Under the pieces are notes generated by a model that was given only the letters and a program-made list of their open reading frames with translations, did no database searches and was not told the origin of the DNA. From contig CM056391.1 in NCBI GenBank assembly GCA_029718625.1, forward strand, positions 27,630,281 to 27,694,280: a stretch of DNA of 64,000 nt, read 5' to 3'. The translations under genes and the position numbers were made by a program. The stretch's first letter is position 1, and every line of letters begins with the position of its first letter. The DNA comes from Synaphobranchus kaupii. Taxonomy: Eukaryota > Chordata > Actinopteri > Anguilliformes > Synaphobranchidae. This document shows positions 52,672 through 64,000 of the stretch, piece after piece.

Positions 52672-55177
52672 TAGGCCTGTGTTCAGCTTACATTGTTGGA
52701 ACATTGTTTTGTTTCTCTAGTAATCAGTTCAGTCAATCAAAACAACATCAAATTGAAATTTTTTGTGCATTACTGTCAAGAATTCCAATCATGAACATCA
52801 TTGTCGTAATTATATTGAGGCACTACATAACCTTTATTCTCCTCGCAGGTGTACACAATTCTTGGGCAAGTGTTTTATTTAAGGCAAGAGCTGTTTTACG
52901 TTCTGTGGTCTCCCGTGGACATTGTACAGCACAGACTTAAAATTGTATTACTGCATTCACTTCAGTTTAGCCTCAAATGGTGAATTGGTGAAATCTGATA
53001 ATAAAAACAATTTAAGTCTGATAATAAAACAATTTAAAATGCAACATTCACAAAAAAAGGTAAAGTACAGGGAAGATTCAGTTGTGGAAACAATGATGGA
53101 GTAAACTGTCTCCAACAAGCAGCTTCGTAGTGGACTGATTCACAGAAGATTCATCTGGATAAAGTGCTTTTACAACATGACTGAGCCCTCCAAGCACAAA
53201 GGCTCCTCGCCCCGTCGCTTAAGACAATATAATTCACTCCTCGGCCTGCAGCTGGGGATGAAATGGCCAGTAAAATCCAAGGGCGTAGTCTGTTATTTCA
53301 CACCCTGGGACACGACTCCCTGTATTTATTTTACACAATGGAAGACGTGGTGGTGGGGACCCAGGCCACGTTTTCACTCTGAGCCGCGTGTGTCAAATCT
53401 CCACGAAGCTCAATTAGAGGCCATCACGACAGGTCCTGCGTGAGGGAGAGAGCCCCACGGAGACCCTGGCCCACTGGTGAGCCAGACATTGATCTCATAT
53501 AAAGCACGCTTTGATAGGGCCTCCATTAAGTCTGAGGGCATTAAGAAGAAACCCGGGTGGTTATTGACCTGTATAAACACAGAGCCTTGTAAATGCATCT
53601 GTCCTTTTTTTCCATATATCTTGCAGTTTAAACATATGAATCCCATAAATCTCCTCTGTACAACTGAGTGGGGGAGGGTGGGGTCATTGTTTTGTTCTTT
53701 GGCTCTGTTTTAAACCCCATACCACACACCACACTCCCAATTCATGTAACACATTTCCCTCAGCAATTCAGAGATATAACTGTGAACTATTCATTTACTG
53801 TCTTGATATGGTGAACGGTTGGCTCAAGTTTGTGGATGGCATCTTGTTGTCTTTGCTAAACAAGGAACAAGCGCTGGACTTTATGATAACCTCATTTGTT
53901 AAACAGACAGCAAACGCAATACATGGGAGAGAATGATGTTGTAAAAATGAGTCAGGTGAGTTCTTCTTTTCTTTTAGTTCTTGTTACATATAGCTAGAAA
54001 ACCAAGGCGTCAATTTACTAAAGGTTTACGTGTAGCCTACAAAATCGCATGTAAAACAGTTCCTACTCGCAAAAATTTGTCTGAGGTGATCAACTAACGA
54101 GGTGCTAAAATCGAATGATACATGGATTTTTAATTTTTTTGCGGGTTAGTCAGGATGAATATGAAAAAATCATGCATATAGATCACTTTAGCACGTGTAA
54201 TGTGATTTACCAAGCCTGTCAGCAATTTTGGGAAAGTAATTGCAGGTGCTTTTTAGTATGAATGGGAAGCAGGTAATAAAAGACACGCAATCAATAAGAT
54301 GACGGCTGTCATTGTAGCAAGACACGTGTTTGGAATATCCATAACTAAACATTCTGAATGATTGCATACAACAGGGGCTAATTAACTGGCCCATTCTAGC
54401 TAACGCTCAAAATGCACAAAAATAATTTGTGGATAGATACATCATGAACAGTAAGAATAAACACATTTTTAATCAGTAAGCAAATTGTGTTACAGAATAC
54501 AAGAGTAACTATTTGCGTCAAACAAGTAATACAACATCTATTGTTGCAAACAGTGAATAATAACTTTATCAAAATAAAACCCGTCATCAGATGGAAATGT
54601 GATTTTATGTGACACTTAAGGCATGAGTAGTATAGTATAAGTATAGTTATGATTATTTCAGTCTTGACAAACATCTTACTCCCGCAGAAACTAAGACATC
54701 CAGTGAAACAGTTCGTAGTAAACCGCCAGCTTGTTTAGTGTAACAGTAGCCAATACCAATACCATTCCGAACACGCAAAATCTCTTATTGAATTATGGAT
54801 GTTTGCGGCTGGATTCATTTACATAACGCCTCTTTCTTGAACACCCGCAAAGAGTGAAATGATAATGTGCAAATACTTTGTGCACGCAAAATATCACCCC
54901 TTTATTTGGGATCTTAGTAAATCGACTCCCAATTATTTTGCCAAAAGTAATAAGAATCAAAAAAGTTTTAACTAGATATTTAACTATACACATTCAGTAT
55001 ATAATTTATTATAGATAGGAAATCAATTAGTTTGCCAATAATGATAATAATAGGAAAAAATATACATGGCTTACTGTGACAAAAGAGAACAGCTTTGCCT
55101 GCCCAACACCCTTTCACTGCCAAGTACTTCACGTGAAAAAAGCTCAAACCGCATGCTTTACAGCTTACTTGGAGTAC
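52672..55177. other. Gene-free stretch with an enhancer-like block
   Basis: The part 53,110-53,620 is balanced and motif-rich ('ggtcctgcgtgagggagag', 'gataaagtgc', 'gggcctccattaagtctg') and is a candidate conserved non-coding element. The part 53,940-55,060 is AT-rich with nothing recognised. Confidence 0.35.
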
Positions 55178-55222
55178 ATTACAATCACTTAACAGATGCT
55201 CTTATACAGAGCCGATTCAGCT
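55178..55222 (-). mobile_element. SINE/L2-type 3' tail fragment, minus strand
   Basis: Read on the minus strand it gives 'gctctgtataagagc' (55,198-55,212), 'atctgttaagtg' and 'attgtaatgt', the tail seen at 40,211 but with loop GTATA. Head and body are not recognisable. Confidence 0.6.
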
Positions 55223-56391
55223 CAGGGTACCTCTACCTCAGTAGAAACCTCAGCTGAATAGAAGCCCTATATCTGGAGGAAGCCACCGTGGTGTGAGCCC
55301 ATTCATATGGAAACAGGGATTTTCATCACCCAAACTATTTAGGTTTATGTTTAAATACAACATGGACTTGTCCTTGTAATTGACTCTGATGGGACATTTA
55401 ATATTCAGGTCCTGTGCTGAACGCTCCGTGCTCGGTGACACTTACCGCGATTAGCAAGGCCTATCATGACTCTACGTACCGCGTGCAACTCATAAACAGA
55501 GGCTGACAGTATGCTGCCCATGTACACAAGCTGAAGCCTTTCTTACATTTCTTACACAGAACTTACTGGAGCATGTATATAATTGCCTATTTCAGAAAAA
55601 AAAAACAGGTGAAGATGAAAATTATACAACCGTATAATCCTTGTCTGTTTTCCTGAATTTTATGTTGCAAACAGAGGCCTTTGACCTACACACAGTTGAA
55701 TTCTGTGCTGTATTATACAGTGAAGTGAAAAACCAGTAAAATTATGAGCAGAGAGCGACATTAACGCAGGCTTTCTGGTGATGGTGGTGATGGGGGCAGA
55801 ATATGTTTCACAATCATGTCCTGTTCTGTAACCCCATGTTTGTGCAGGAAGGACGGGGGATGGACTCAGGGCCGATGTGGGAAGTGAGAGCTCGGATCAG
55901 GACCCTTCCTGCCACCTCCAGCTTTCCCGATAGTGTCACCGCCGGGGTGGTGCTTTCACTGAAATTGGAAATCGAAAGACAAACAGCGGGCAGTGATACG
56001 AAGGCCAGTTTTGACTATATGGCTCATGACGTGAACCGTAAAACAAAAGACTATATGAATACTGCAGATAAGTAATAATCTCCCTGGCCATATCCTATGC
56101 TACCTATAGCTCAGGTTTCCTAAAAACTAATTTTAAAGTGATGTAAAGTCAGGACTGGGACACCCAATGGGTCCATGTTGTTGTATCTAAACGATAGCAG
56201 CAATGGTCTTTCTGAACAAGTGGCTTATACTGTATTCATAACATATAAGAGGATTGCATCTCAGATCTCAGATTACACCACGGCTTTGTTGGATACTCTA
56301 TTCTGATTGCACAATGAGTGGTCATAAATTCTGACAGCAGTATGATGTCTGCTTTTTACACCTGATTATATCTCTCTGCACTCTATGTAGC
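55223..56391. other. Gene-free stretch with a possible conserved block
   Basis: The part 55,775-56,080 is balanced and contains a 90-codon plus-strand frame (55,803-56,075, MFHNHVLFCNPMF...NTADK) with no family similarity. I think it is non-coding, perhaps regulatory. The remainder is unremarkable. Confidence 0.35.
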
Positions 56392-57932
56392 TACAGTAGT
56401 GTTAAAAAAATAGCAGTACAACATCAGTAACCTGATGAACCACTGTTATTAGTAGTAGTGATATTTCTGCATGCCAAATAATTTACTTGTAGATGTAGTA
56501 GTGTAATAGAAAAACAACAGACCCAACTGTCATGACATGCACGCTGCTTGTTCTGAGTAATTGACTCATTCATTGAAAGTGGCATGTTCAAAATAATAGC
56601 AGTGTGGAGTTTAATTAGAGAATTAATTCATTCTGTGAAAAAACAGGTGTCATTAATTGCCCTTTATTAAGGAAGAAGGGAAGCAAATGTTTCACACATT
56701 GTTATAAAATATATTTCCTTCTGAATTGCTAAGTAAAATGGGCCGTTCCAAACACTGTTCGGAAGAACAACGGAATTTGATTAAAACGTTGATTGGAGAG
56801 GGGAAAACGTATAAAGAAGTGCAGCAAATTATAGGATGCTCAGCTAAAATGATCTAAAATGCTTTAAAATGGCAACAAAAACCCGAAAAACGCGGAAGAA
56901 AACAAGCAACTACTGTTAAAACGGATCGAAGAATAGCCAGAATGGCAAAGATTCAGCCAATCATCACCTCCAGAAAGATCAAAGATGATCTAAAATTACC
57001 TGTAAGTGCTGTTACAGTCATTTAAGCACCATTGTTGAAAAAACGGCATATGCAGAATCGGTTAAAATTTGCCAAGGAACACACAGATTGGCCCAAAGAG
57101 AAATGGCGTAACATTCTGTGGACTGATTGTTCTTTTCGGGTCTAGTGGTCGTCAACAGTACGTCAGACGACCCCCGGGTACTGAATTCAAGCCACAGTAC
57201 ACTGTGAAGACAGTGAAGCATGGTGGCGCAAAAATCATGGTATGGGGATGTTTTTCATACTGTGGTGTTGGGCCTATTTATCGTATACCAGGGATCATGG
57301 ATCAGTTTGAATACATCAAAATACTTGAAGAAATTATGTTGGCGTATGCCAAAGAGGAAATGCCCCTGAAATGAGTGTTTCAACAAGACAACGACCCCAA
57401 ACACACGAGTAAGCGAGCAACATCTTGGTTCCAGACAAAAAGGAGTGGCCAGCTCAATCCCCCGACCTCAACCCCATTGAAAACTTGTGGGGTGACATTA
57501 AAAATGCAGTTTCTGAAGCAAAACCCAAAAATTCACAGGAACTGTGGAATGTAGTTCGTTCATCCTGGGCTGAAATACCTGTTTCTAGGTGCCAGAAGTT
57601 GATTGACTCGATACAACGCAGATGCGCAGCAGTTATCAAAAACAATGGTTATGCAACTAAATATTAGTTCAGTAATTTAAAGTGAAGTTAAATCTTGAAG
57701 TTTGAAGAGAAAAATGTCGACACTGCTATTTTTTTGAACAGATTAATATTCCTTTTCTTTGCTTCCTGTAAAAGAATAACGCAGACTTGATAAAATTTGT
57801 TAATGCTTTGATTTGGAATTGAATGTGTAATGTTTCCACTACATTTGAAATATGGAACTAAAAGCTATTAAAAAATATTTGCACTTCATTCACTTTTTTT
57901 AACGCACTGCTATTTTTTTGAACACCACTGTA
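56392..57932 (+). mobile_element. Full-length but dead Tc1-type transposon (1,537 bp) with TA flanks
   Basis: The element 56,394-57,930 lies between TA at 56,392-56,393 and 57,931-57,932. The left end 'cagtagtgttaaaaaaatag' and the right end 'ctatttttttgaacaccact' plus g are inverse. Inner copies occur at about 56,585 ('atgttcaaaataatagcagt') and 57,720 ('cactgctatttttttgaaca'), giving the IR/DR layout of Tc1 elements. Confidence 0.92.
56738..57667 (+). pseudogene. Tc1-type transposase, multiple stops and frameshifts
   Basis: ATG 56,738 opens with a helix-turn-helix (MGRSKHCSEEQRNLIKTLI, GKTYKEVQQIIGCS) followed by KRGRKQATTVKTDRRIAR, the GRKR-type hook and second HTH. Stops appear at about 56,855 and 57,022. 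Catalytic motifs are scattered over frames: WTD (about 57,120, first Asp), FQQDNDPKHTS (about 57,380, second Asp), and WPAQSPDLNPIENLWG (about 57,446-57,490, Glu), followed by SIQRRCAAVIKNNG and a stop at 57,667. Full length (about 310 codons) is normal for Tc1. Non-functional. Confidence 0.92.
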
Positions 57933-58368
57933 AGTACGTTGGGCAGATTACGTTCTTGTGTATCATTAACTACCATTAACTTTATAACTAGGCGATATTG
58001 GAAAAAAAGCTTTAAAAGAAGGAAAGGAAAATGTAGAAGCTCGTCATAATATGGGAACAGCTGACACTCCAAACCTGGACATTAACATCCCAAATAAATA
58101 CCCCCTTAACATGGCACACTTCACAATAAATGGCACACTTCACAAAAATAAATTTTTGTAAATAGTATGAACTACACTAAATTGAAAACATTGTGAGTTA
58201 GTCTGTTTTTGATTGCTAGTATACGAAAAGCAGTTGTTTTTTGTTGGAACTATTTTTGTGGCGGAAGCTATGAATGCAAAAAATAAGCATGATTAAACAA
58301 AGATTAAATCAGATCATTAATTTATTTCTTAAGTAGCTTTGGTTTAAGCAGGATAAAGTACAGCGAGC
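57933..58368. other. Gene-free stretch, nothing recognised
   Basis: AT-rich unique sequence with a small duplication around 'atggcacacttcacaa' (58,112-58,145). Confidence 0.4.
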
Positions 58369-58468
58369 GAGTCAATTGTTTCAAAATAAGCCCCTTCGGG
58401 GTGATTAAGATCCCTCTGCTTCACGGGTCGCAACACCCTGTCAGAGTTTATTTTGAAACAATTTACTC
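58369..58468. repeat. 100-bp inverted-repeat structure with an internal UUCG-type hairpin
   Basis: The 22-bp ends 'gagtcaattgtttcaaaata' plus ag (58,369-58,390) and the inverse 'attttgaaacaatttactc' (to 58,468) enclose two further helices. The first is 'ccccttcgggg' (58,391-58,401), which folds as a C(UUCG)G tetraloop hairpin. The second lies in 'cctctgcttcacgggtcgca' to 'accctgtcagag'. As RNA it would form a three-way junction. It is either a small MITE or a structured RNA-like repeat. Confidence 0.6.
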
Positions 58469-61138
58469 ACATTATACATTACATAGAATTTTTACAGTTC
58501 ATAGGCTGAACAGGGGCCAGAATGCATTGCAACTAAATTAGCAGTAATGACTGTTAGTGCAGGCCAGCTACCTACGCTGTTCCCTGATCTATTGTGGCCA
58601 TCCAGTCCATCTTTCTTCTCTGAAATGAAAGCTGCACAGCTTCTGGGTTCTGTGTTCACTTCACTGACTTGGCCAGGAGTCACTGAACCCCCAGGTCTCA
58701 GCCCAGAAGATGACAGATGGTCCTCCTCACCTTTAACACACGAGGGGTCCGATGGAACCAAGTCAGAACTCCTGCCCACCGCACCGGTCCACAAACGAAG
58801 CTCCCTTCAGTGGTTAGATGGAGCCATATCAATGTCCCAATATCCCTGCGACTGCACATGGGGTTACTTCCCATAGGTTTCCTGGCTGCGGCCCGTCCTG
58901 GGCAGGCTGCATGCTTGCTCTCCTGGACACCGTCATTTGATCTTCAAAGTCCCAAACCTGGGCATAGGGCCTGCTGTGTTCTGGGACAGCTGAGCTTTGA
59001 TTCCACACATCCTACATCAGGTTTTCCTAAGTTTAGTGCGTCTCTCTCTCTATCACAATCCCAGATGCTTTGTGGAAGCTTTATCTCATCAACCTGAAAA
59101 TTATGTTTCAGAAACTTCAAAAGGAAATGCATCCAGTACATTTACTCCTGTAAATGTGTTGGCAAATACATGGGATGTTTATATAGCCATTTTCTCTAAC
59201 TTATCAAAGAAATCACAAGCATAGACTTCAAAAAGCATTATATTTATAAGTGCCAATATTTATCACACAATTAGGATGCAATACAGGCATATAATGCAAT
59301 AATAATATGCGTGTTTCATATTACACGGATATTTGTTTGCCATTCAAAATATTTAAAGGCAACCATGGCAAAATTGGCTGAATACATTCCCGCTGCAGCC
59401 AGTATCACAGGTTAGTGTGTTCCACACCCATAGCCAACAGTAATCTGTTGGAAAATATGCCAGATTTCAGAGAATGATTCTCTAAAGAGTAATGGCCATA
59501 AATTAAAAAAATACAGACAGAATAAAATAATTGCATAGTTCTAATAAAAGCAACTACATGGTGCAACAGTATAAATAATGACGCTCATTCATGCTCACTT
59601 TGCGGTGATAAACATGTGAGAAAGAGAGCATCTGGCTTTGTCTCTGGGTTCCTGCTATGATCTGACTGGGCTCTAGGTGGCAGCGTTGCCATGTTTTCTG
59701 CAGTGCTTCCAACGGCTCTGCCTTTCCTCCTGACCGTCATTGTGTTTTTGGAAGATCTACACAGCGGACTCTTTATTATATACATAATGAAGCGCAAGTT
59801 ATCGGATCACTGATTGCACATCCTGCACATTTTCCACACTTTCTTGTCATTGTATGAATATTCAACTTCGTCGTAATTTTCACCTTTCGGAAAATTAACA
59901 CCTTTTAGGGGTTGCGACAGCATATTTCACAATCACAAATCCATTTTCATATCTATATCCAGAGTAGAATGCAATTCTCACTTCATTACGTGTAAGTATA
60001 CGGACTTGCTATGGACCATGGGGCTATAATTTGCCTAAAGTTTCGTAAGCTCTAATGCTGTTGATCTCAAACTCTTTGTGTAGTTAAAACTATGTCTAGA
60101 ATATTGAAATGAAACAGTTGAATGGCTTGTATAATTTAATTTTCAGAAGAAAACTTTAGTCAATGATGGATAAAATTGTTTGTATAGTGAACAGCCAATT
60201 ATCCGTCGTTTTTTGTGCTGAAATATAATATTGTCAGACTGATGAACAGTTGAATTTGGTCTGGTGAATTCCTGTGGCATAAATAGTACTTTCCATTACA
60301 ATTAAAACATATTTCCTGATGTAACAAATATGCATCTGAAATGTGCCCATTTAAATTTAGTTCTGGTTATAAAAATTGTGGAAAAATTCACTTAGTCAAA
60401 TTAGTAGCTAAATCTAATCAATATATGTTTTCAAATCTAATTGAATTACACAATATGCAGCTATGATTATTATTATGCGTATTATTAGGATGATGAGTAT
60501 TACGACAGCTTCATAATAAGAATAATCATTTTCATCTTCATCTAATCCTCATCATCATCTACTCCTCATAAATGATAAAAATGCAAAACAACAAGAAGAG
60601 TCTCTCAAAGACTGCATATACCAGCCGGGGATTAAAGGAAATTGAAGAACTTTCCATCTTCAAAAGAAGATGATAGCATGTGTTGCACAAAGACCAACAG
60701 GTTGCTGCATCAATTGGTCAATAGTTTTCACCATATATTTACCCGTCGACAGACAACACTCTCCCAAAGTTCTTCATGTGCCTCCTCCTGTCCTCCACAC
60801 AATGCATTTAAATGCACCTTTCGGAGAGGAGCCGGAATGCGCTTTGACCCTGCGGCTGAGAGACAGGGCCTCGGCGCTCAGCCTCCCCGTGCCGCCGGCT
60901 GAGTGACGGCTCCCCAGCTTGACGCGGGCGGTAAACACAGCCTCCTTCATTCAGCGGCCACGCCGCGGCCCTTTCACACTTCCTCTCAGCGGGGCTATTT
61001 GTCCCCAAACACTGACGCCCGCGATTCACAACGCCATTCCGGCTCCGTCACCCCCACCCAAACAGCGGCCGCACGGTGTTAGAGGGGCCAGCTCGCCTTC
61101 GCTGAAAGTGTTAACCGCTTTTAACTGTTCTCGATGTG
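58469..61138. other. Gene-free stretch with enhancer-like blocks
   Basis: The parts 58,500-59,100 and 59,600-59,800 are balanced, with overlapping short frames on both strands of no known family, and may be conserved non-coding DNA. The part 60,820-61,100 is CpG-rich ('cggccacgccgcggccc', 'gacgcgggcggtaaac'). The rest is AT-rich. No gene was recognised. Confidence 0.35.
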
Positions 61139-61180
61139 TGCGCACACACACACACAGACACACACAGAGACACACAAACA
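61139..61180. repeat. Short interrupted (CA)n tract
   Basis: CACA array with CAGA interruptions. Confidence 0.85.
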
Positions 61181-64000
61181 CAGGCAATATTGCTTTCTTT
61201 TTTTACTCTCCCTCTCCTGCCTGCTGACTGGTTTAATGGGGAACAGAAACCACTTTGGCAGGTTGCGACTCCCTCTGTCTTCCCCATTGTGTTCACGTAC
61301 AAGTGTTGGTGAGAGGACCCACTTGAAAATCAGAGGGAAAGGCACTCACCAGTTTTTCTATTTACACACAAGGCAGCAAGAGCACTAGGCAACAAGAGCA
61401 TGGAGCTCAGACCAGTTACCTTAAAGGAAAACAAAGAAATCACACAGATAATACTAATACATACAACCGATCATCTGAAGGGAATTACATTTTGCTTTTA
61501 ACACGAGCCAAATATAAAAAATCAGCTAGTGACTTTGTAAAGTGTTTAATAACCTTGTATAGACTACATATTTCTGAATAAATTTACTCTAAAAAAATAC
61601 TTTTTAACTAGCATATTAACTGAATTTACCTTTACTAGGAATAATAGGAGCAATGACCACCCCCTCCACCCCAAACCAACACCACTACCTTCAACCCCCT
61701 CACTTTTGTTTTTAACATTAAGAAGTTTATCAGTTCAGCACTGAAAATAAATAAAATGTTATTCACAATATAAAGAATAAGGGAAGCTGAAATAAAGTTA
61801 CAGATACAAATTCAATCAGGTATACACTTTGCAAACAGCCTGGTTCAGACGAGCTGTTAAAATGCAGTGAAGTTACACTTAATGTCTGATTTTTCATTTT
61901 GAACCCTTCTCATTACACATCTAAAAGCCAACAACATTCTTTAACATTAATGAAATTTAAAACTGTGATCTAATCAGCACTAGGTAAAACTGGATGAGAT
62001 TTCTGATCCATATTAGGAAACTTGAGTGGCTTTGCTTTGCTTTCTTGACAGAGAACACTGAAAAAGCAACAGCACATAACTCAGGAACTCAAGGAAGAAA
62101 AATACCAGCCACATGACCCAGACTGCTGGTCGGCAGACACAATTAGCATCATTATCACTGGCTCGGAGATCACAGAGGAGTGGACTGGGAACCCCCCCCG
62201 CTGTACCCCTCAAAACCCCCTCGAGCCGACCCGCGTGTCACGTTCGCTCAGCGACGGCACGCCAATCACTCCAGCTCCCAAACCCTCATCGTACCCAAAG
62301 TTCCTCAGCTCACCTGCCACGGCCATATCTCTCCCCGCTGGCTGCAACCTTCCATGCGAGGCCTGTGAGGGCCCCGGAGGCAGTTTCCCCCACGGCCTGG
62401 CCGTTGTCCTTCCTCCCAAACACCGGCCCCTGCGGCAGGGTCGTAGAGCCCAGCAGGCGGGTGTCCCGGTGGAAATCCGTACGACGGGAAGGAGAGAATC
62501 CTAACCGATCCACTGCGCCTCCCTTCCCTCTGAGAAGCCCTGGAGGCAGCTCGGGGCCTCGGATAAAACTCCCGGATAGCTAGCGGCCACCATCAAGGGC
62601 GTATATATAGCTCGGGCCCCCCCATGTGTAGGACTCCTGAGTACACCTGAATAGTCTCGAAGTGTGCCTAACTAGCTGCACACAGTGTCATGGTGTGCAC
62701 TGATTGCCTTATCTTCTCATTTATCACAGATGAATTGGAACCAGCCTTGCTGAAACCTCTTCTCATTGTTCAGCTAAAAAACCGCGCCAAGCTCCGTGTC
62801 TCCAAACACAGAGGCCTTTAGGCAAGGAAGGTCTTGGCGGAAGAGGGGTTTTCAGAGGGGGGTGGGGTAGGGTGTAACAAATAAACACTTGGGAAAGGAT
62901 TCCATTGGCCAATGAGGTTATCAAGAGGGTTCTCAAAAGTTAGCAGGAAGCTAAGGTGTTTACCGACCTGTTTTCATAAACAATGGCACTGGACAGGAAG
63001 AACTGAATAGAATAAAGGCACAGAAACTCCTGTTATGGGATGTTCAAGATGTGTTCAACCTTCAAACTTCAACATTGGTAATGAATAGTGCACACTCACC
63101 AAATTGGGCTGGCTTCTACAGTAAACATTTTCCGAAGTGCCAAAACAACAAGCATTCTTCAATTTCAACTCAAGGCCAAAGGCCAGACCTGGGACAGTCT
63201 ACTATATGAGAGGTCTCCAGTGTTTCCTCTAAAATATTAATTCGACGGCTGCTGCCCACGTTTGCTTACAGGTGGCTTTCGGGATGCTCTGTCCCCTATG
63301 TTCTTCTTTTTGCAGTCATTTTCTTTTTAAATATCAATGGCTTTCTGAATTTAAAATTTCACGGCGCTGAACGGACACATTTAAAGTTATCTCTCACGAT
63401 TGTTCTTCTTTCCAGTGATCCTGTTAAATTGACGGGGCGTTGCCCGAGGGGGGCTGAAAAGTCCAATAAGATGTTGCTGTATCGAGATGTAGTTTTGTGC
63501 AGGGGCCAGGAGTGGGGGATATTGACAGGAGTTGTGTAAAGTTTTTTGTTATCAATGCAGATCCATGGATGTGGCCTTTCAGGATACCTGGACAAATGTA
63601 ATTGTTTCCAGGAGCGCGTGCGCTGCCGGCGAGTAATCCCTCCTCTGCTTTAAAGAATGCGCCGTGAGTCATGGCTCCCTTAAATCGAGTGAAATAGTTG
63701 TTGCATTAAATATGCCGGCCGATCTTCTGCTCGAGTAAGTGGACTGAAACGGCATGAATTGTTAATGCCCTGCCGCCCCCGTTCACGCCTGTCGATTGAT
63801 CACTTGTAACTATATCTACTCTTTGTTCCATGAAATCTGGTGTGGAGTAATGGGTTCATCAGATTTCGGGTTAAATTGAGAGTGAAGGAGCCACAGTGTG
63901 GGGGGAACAAGGGCGGCCATGTTCCGAGCCCGCCTCGGAACAGCATGGGCCCTGAAGGAGATATTCAAAGCCACTCCACTCATCTCACGCTTCCTGAACC
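61181..64000. other. Gene-free stretch with GC-rich and enhancer-like blocks
   Basis: The part 61,400-62,010 is AT-rich with nothing recognised. The part 62,110-62,600 is GC-rich with many CpGs and frames on both strands, none of known family. The part 63,230-64,000 is balanced and motif-dense ('gcattaaatatgccggccg', 'ggcatgaattgttaatgc', 'gtcgattgatcacttgtaac') and strongly resembles conserved developmental regulatory DNA. It runs off the window edge. Confidence 0.4.

Noticed and set aside
55803..56075. 90-codon frame as an exon
   Set aside because: No family similarity and no neighbouring exon; more likely non-coding conserved DNA.
62113..62583. 156-codon plus-strand frame as a gene
   Set aside because: GC-rich DNA with several equally open frames on both strands; proline/serine/arginine-rich product without known motif or splice context.
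62590..62625. TATA-like 'gcgtatatatagctcggg' after a GC-rich block as a promoter
   Set aside because: No coding exon or transcript evidence follows within the window; a chance TATA match is common.

Overview
This is vertebrate nuclear DNA, almost certainly from a teleost fish. The mobile-element families are typical of fish: Tc1-type elements with inner and outer terminal repeats, an L2-type LINE, an RTE-like LINE, a chromodomain Ty3/gypsy element, a PIF/Harbinger transposon with its Myb-like partner, TTAA-flanked elements, and tRNA-derived SINEs with an L2-like stem-loop tail. The SINE tail (stem, GGATA loop, then TGTAA repeats) resembles the eel UnaL2/UnaSINE1 type. An elopomorph such as an eel, tarpon or bonefish is therefore possible, but that is a weak inference. 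I recognise no host protein-coding gene, tRNA, rRNA or CRISPR array. All convincing coding sequence belongs to transposons.

Layout. Bases 1-20,300 are mostly unique, with a short tandem array (about 120-775), the decayed 3' end of an L1-type LINE (about 1,965-2,700), a TATC microsatellite, a 29-base G run inside a teleost repeat, and several GC-balanced or CpG-containing stretches that look like conserved non-coding (enhancer-type) DNA. Bases 20,300-58,500 are a transposon island. In order it holds a 120-bp hAT-type MITE with an 8-bp target duplication; a 413-bp TTAA-flanked element; an RTE-like LINE pseudogene; a second TTAA-flanked element carrying a Tc1 fragment; a Tc1 left end; a 660-bp fold-back; a gypsy element with a 5-bp duplication (29,948-34,831); an L2 LINE (about 35,860-39,125); a 4.2-kb TTAA-flanked element containing a SINE and a Harbinger-type MITE (39,366-43,610); a 5.5-kb element with about 810-bp inverted arms (47,182-52,669), itself interrupted by a 3.07-kb Harbinger transposon (48,215-51,285); and a Tc1 pseudo-transposon (56,394-57,930). 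Bases 58,500-64,000 return to unique DNA with further GC-rich, enhancer-like blocks. The absence of host exons over 64 kb suggests a gene desert, possibly near a developmental regulator (inference).

The most notable system is the 47,182-52,669 element. It is flanked by TA and carries a gene whose product shows FEN1/XPG-type nuclease signatures (a GEDTD acidic motif, then a GCDTT...GIGKKTAF helix-hairpin-helix-like motif) followed by a cysteine-rich CxC tail. Its left arm is an inverted copy of the last ~800 bp of its right side, including the coding DNA for the cysteine tail. The Harbinger element landed exactly inside the nuclease motif, duplicating CTG. That Harbinger copy has an intact Myb/SANT-like gene divergently paired with a HARBI1-like transposase broken by one frameshift. 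I could not assign the outer element to a named transposon superfamily.
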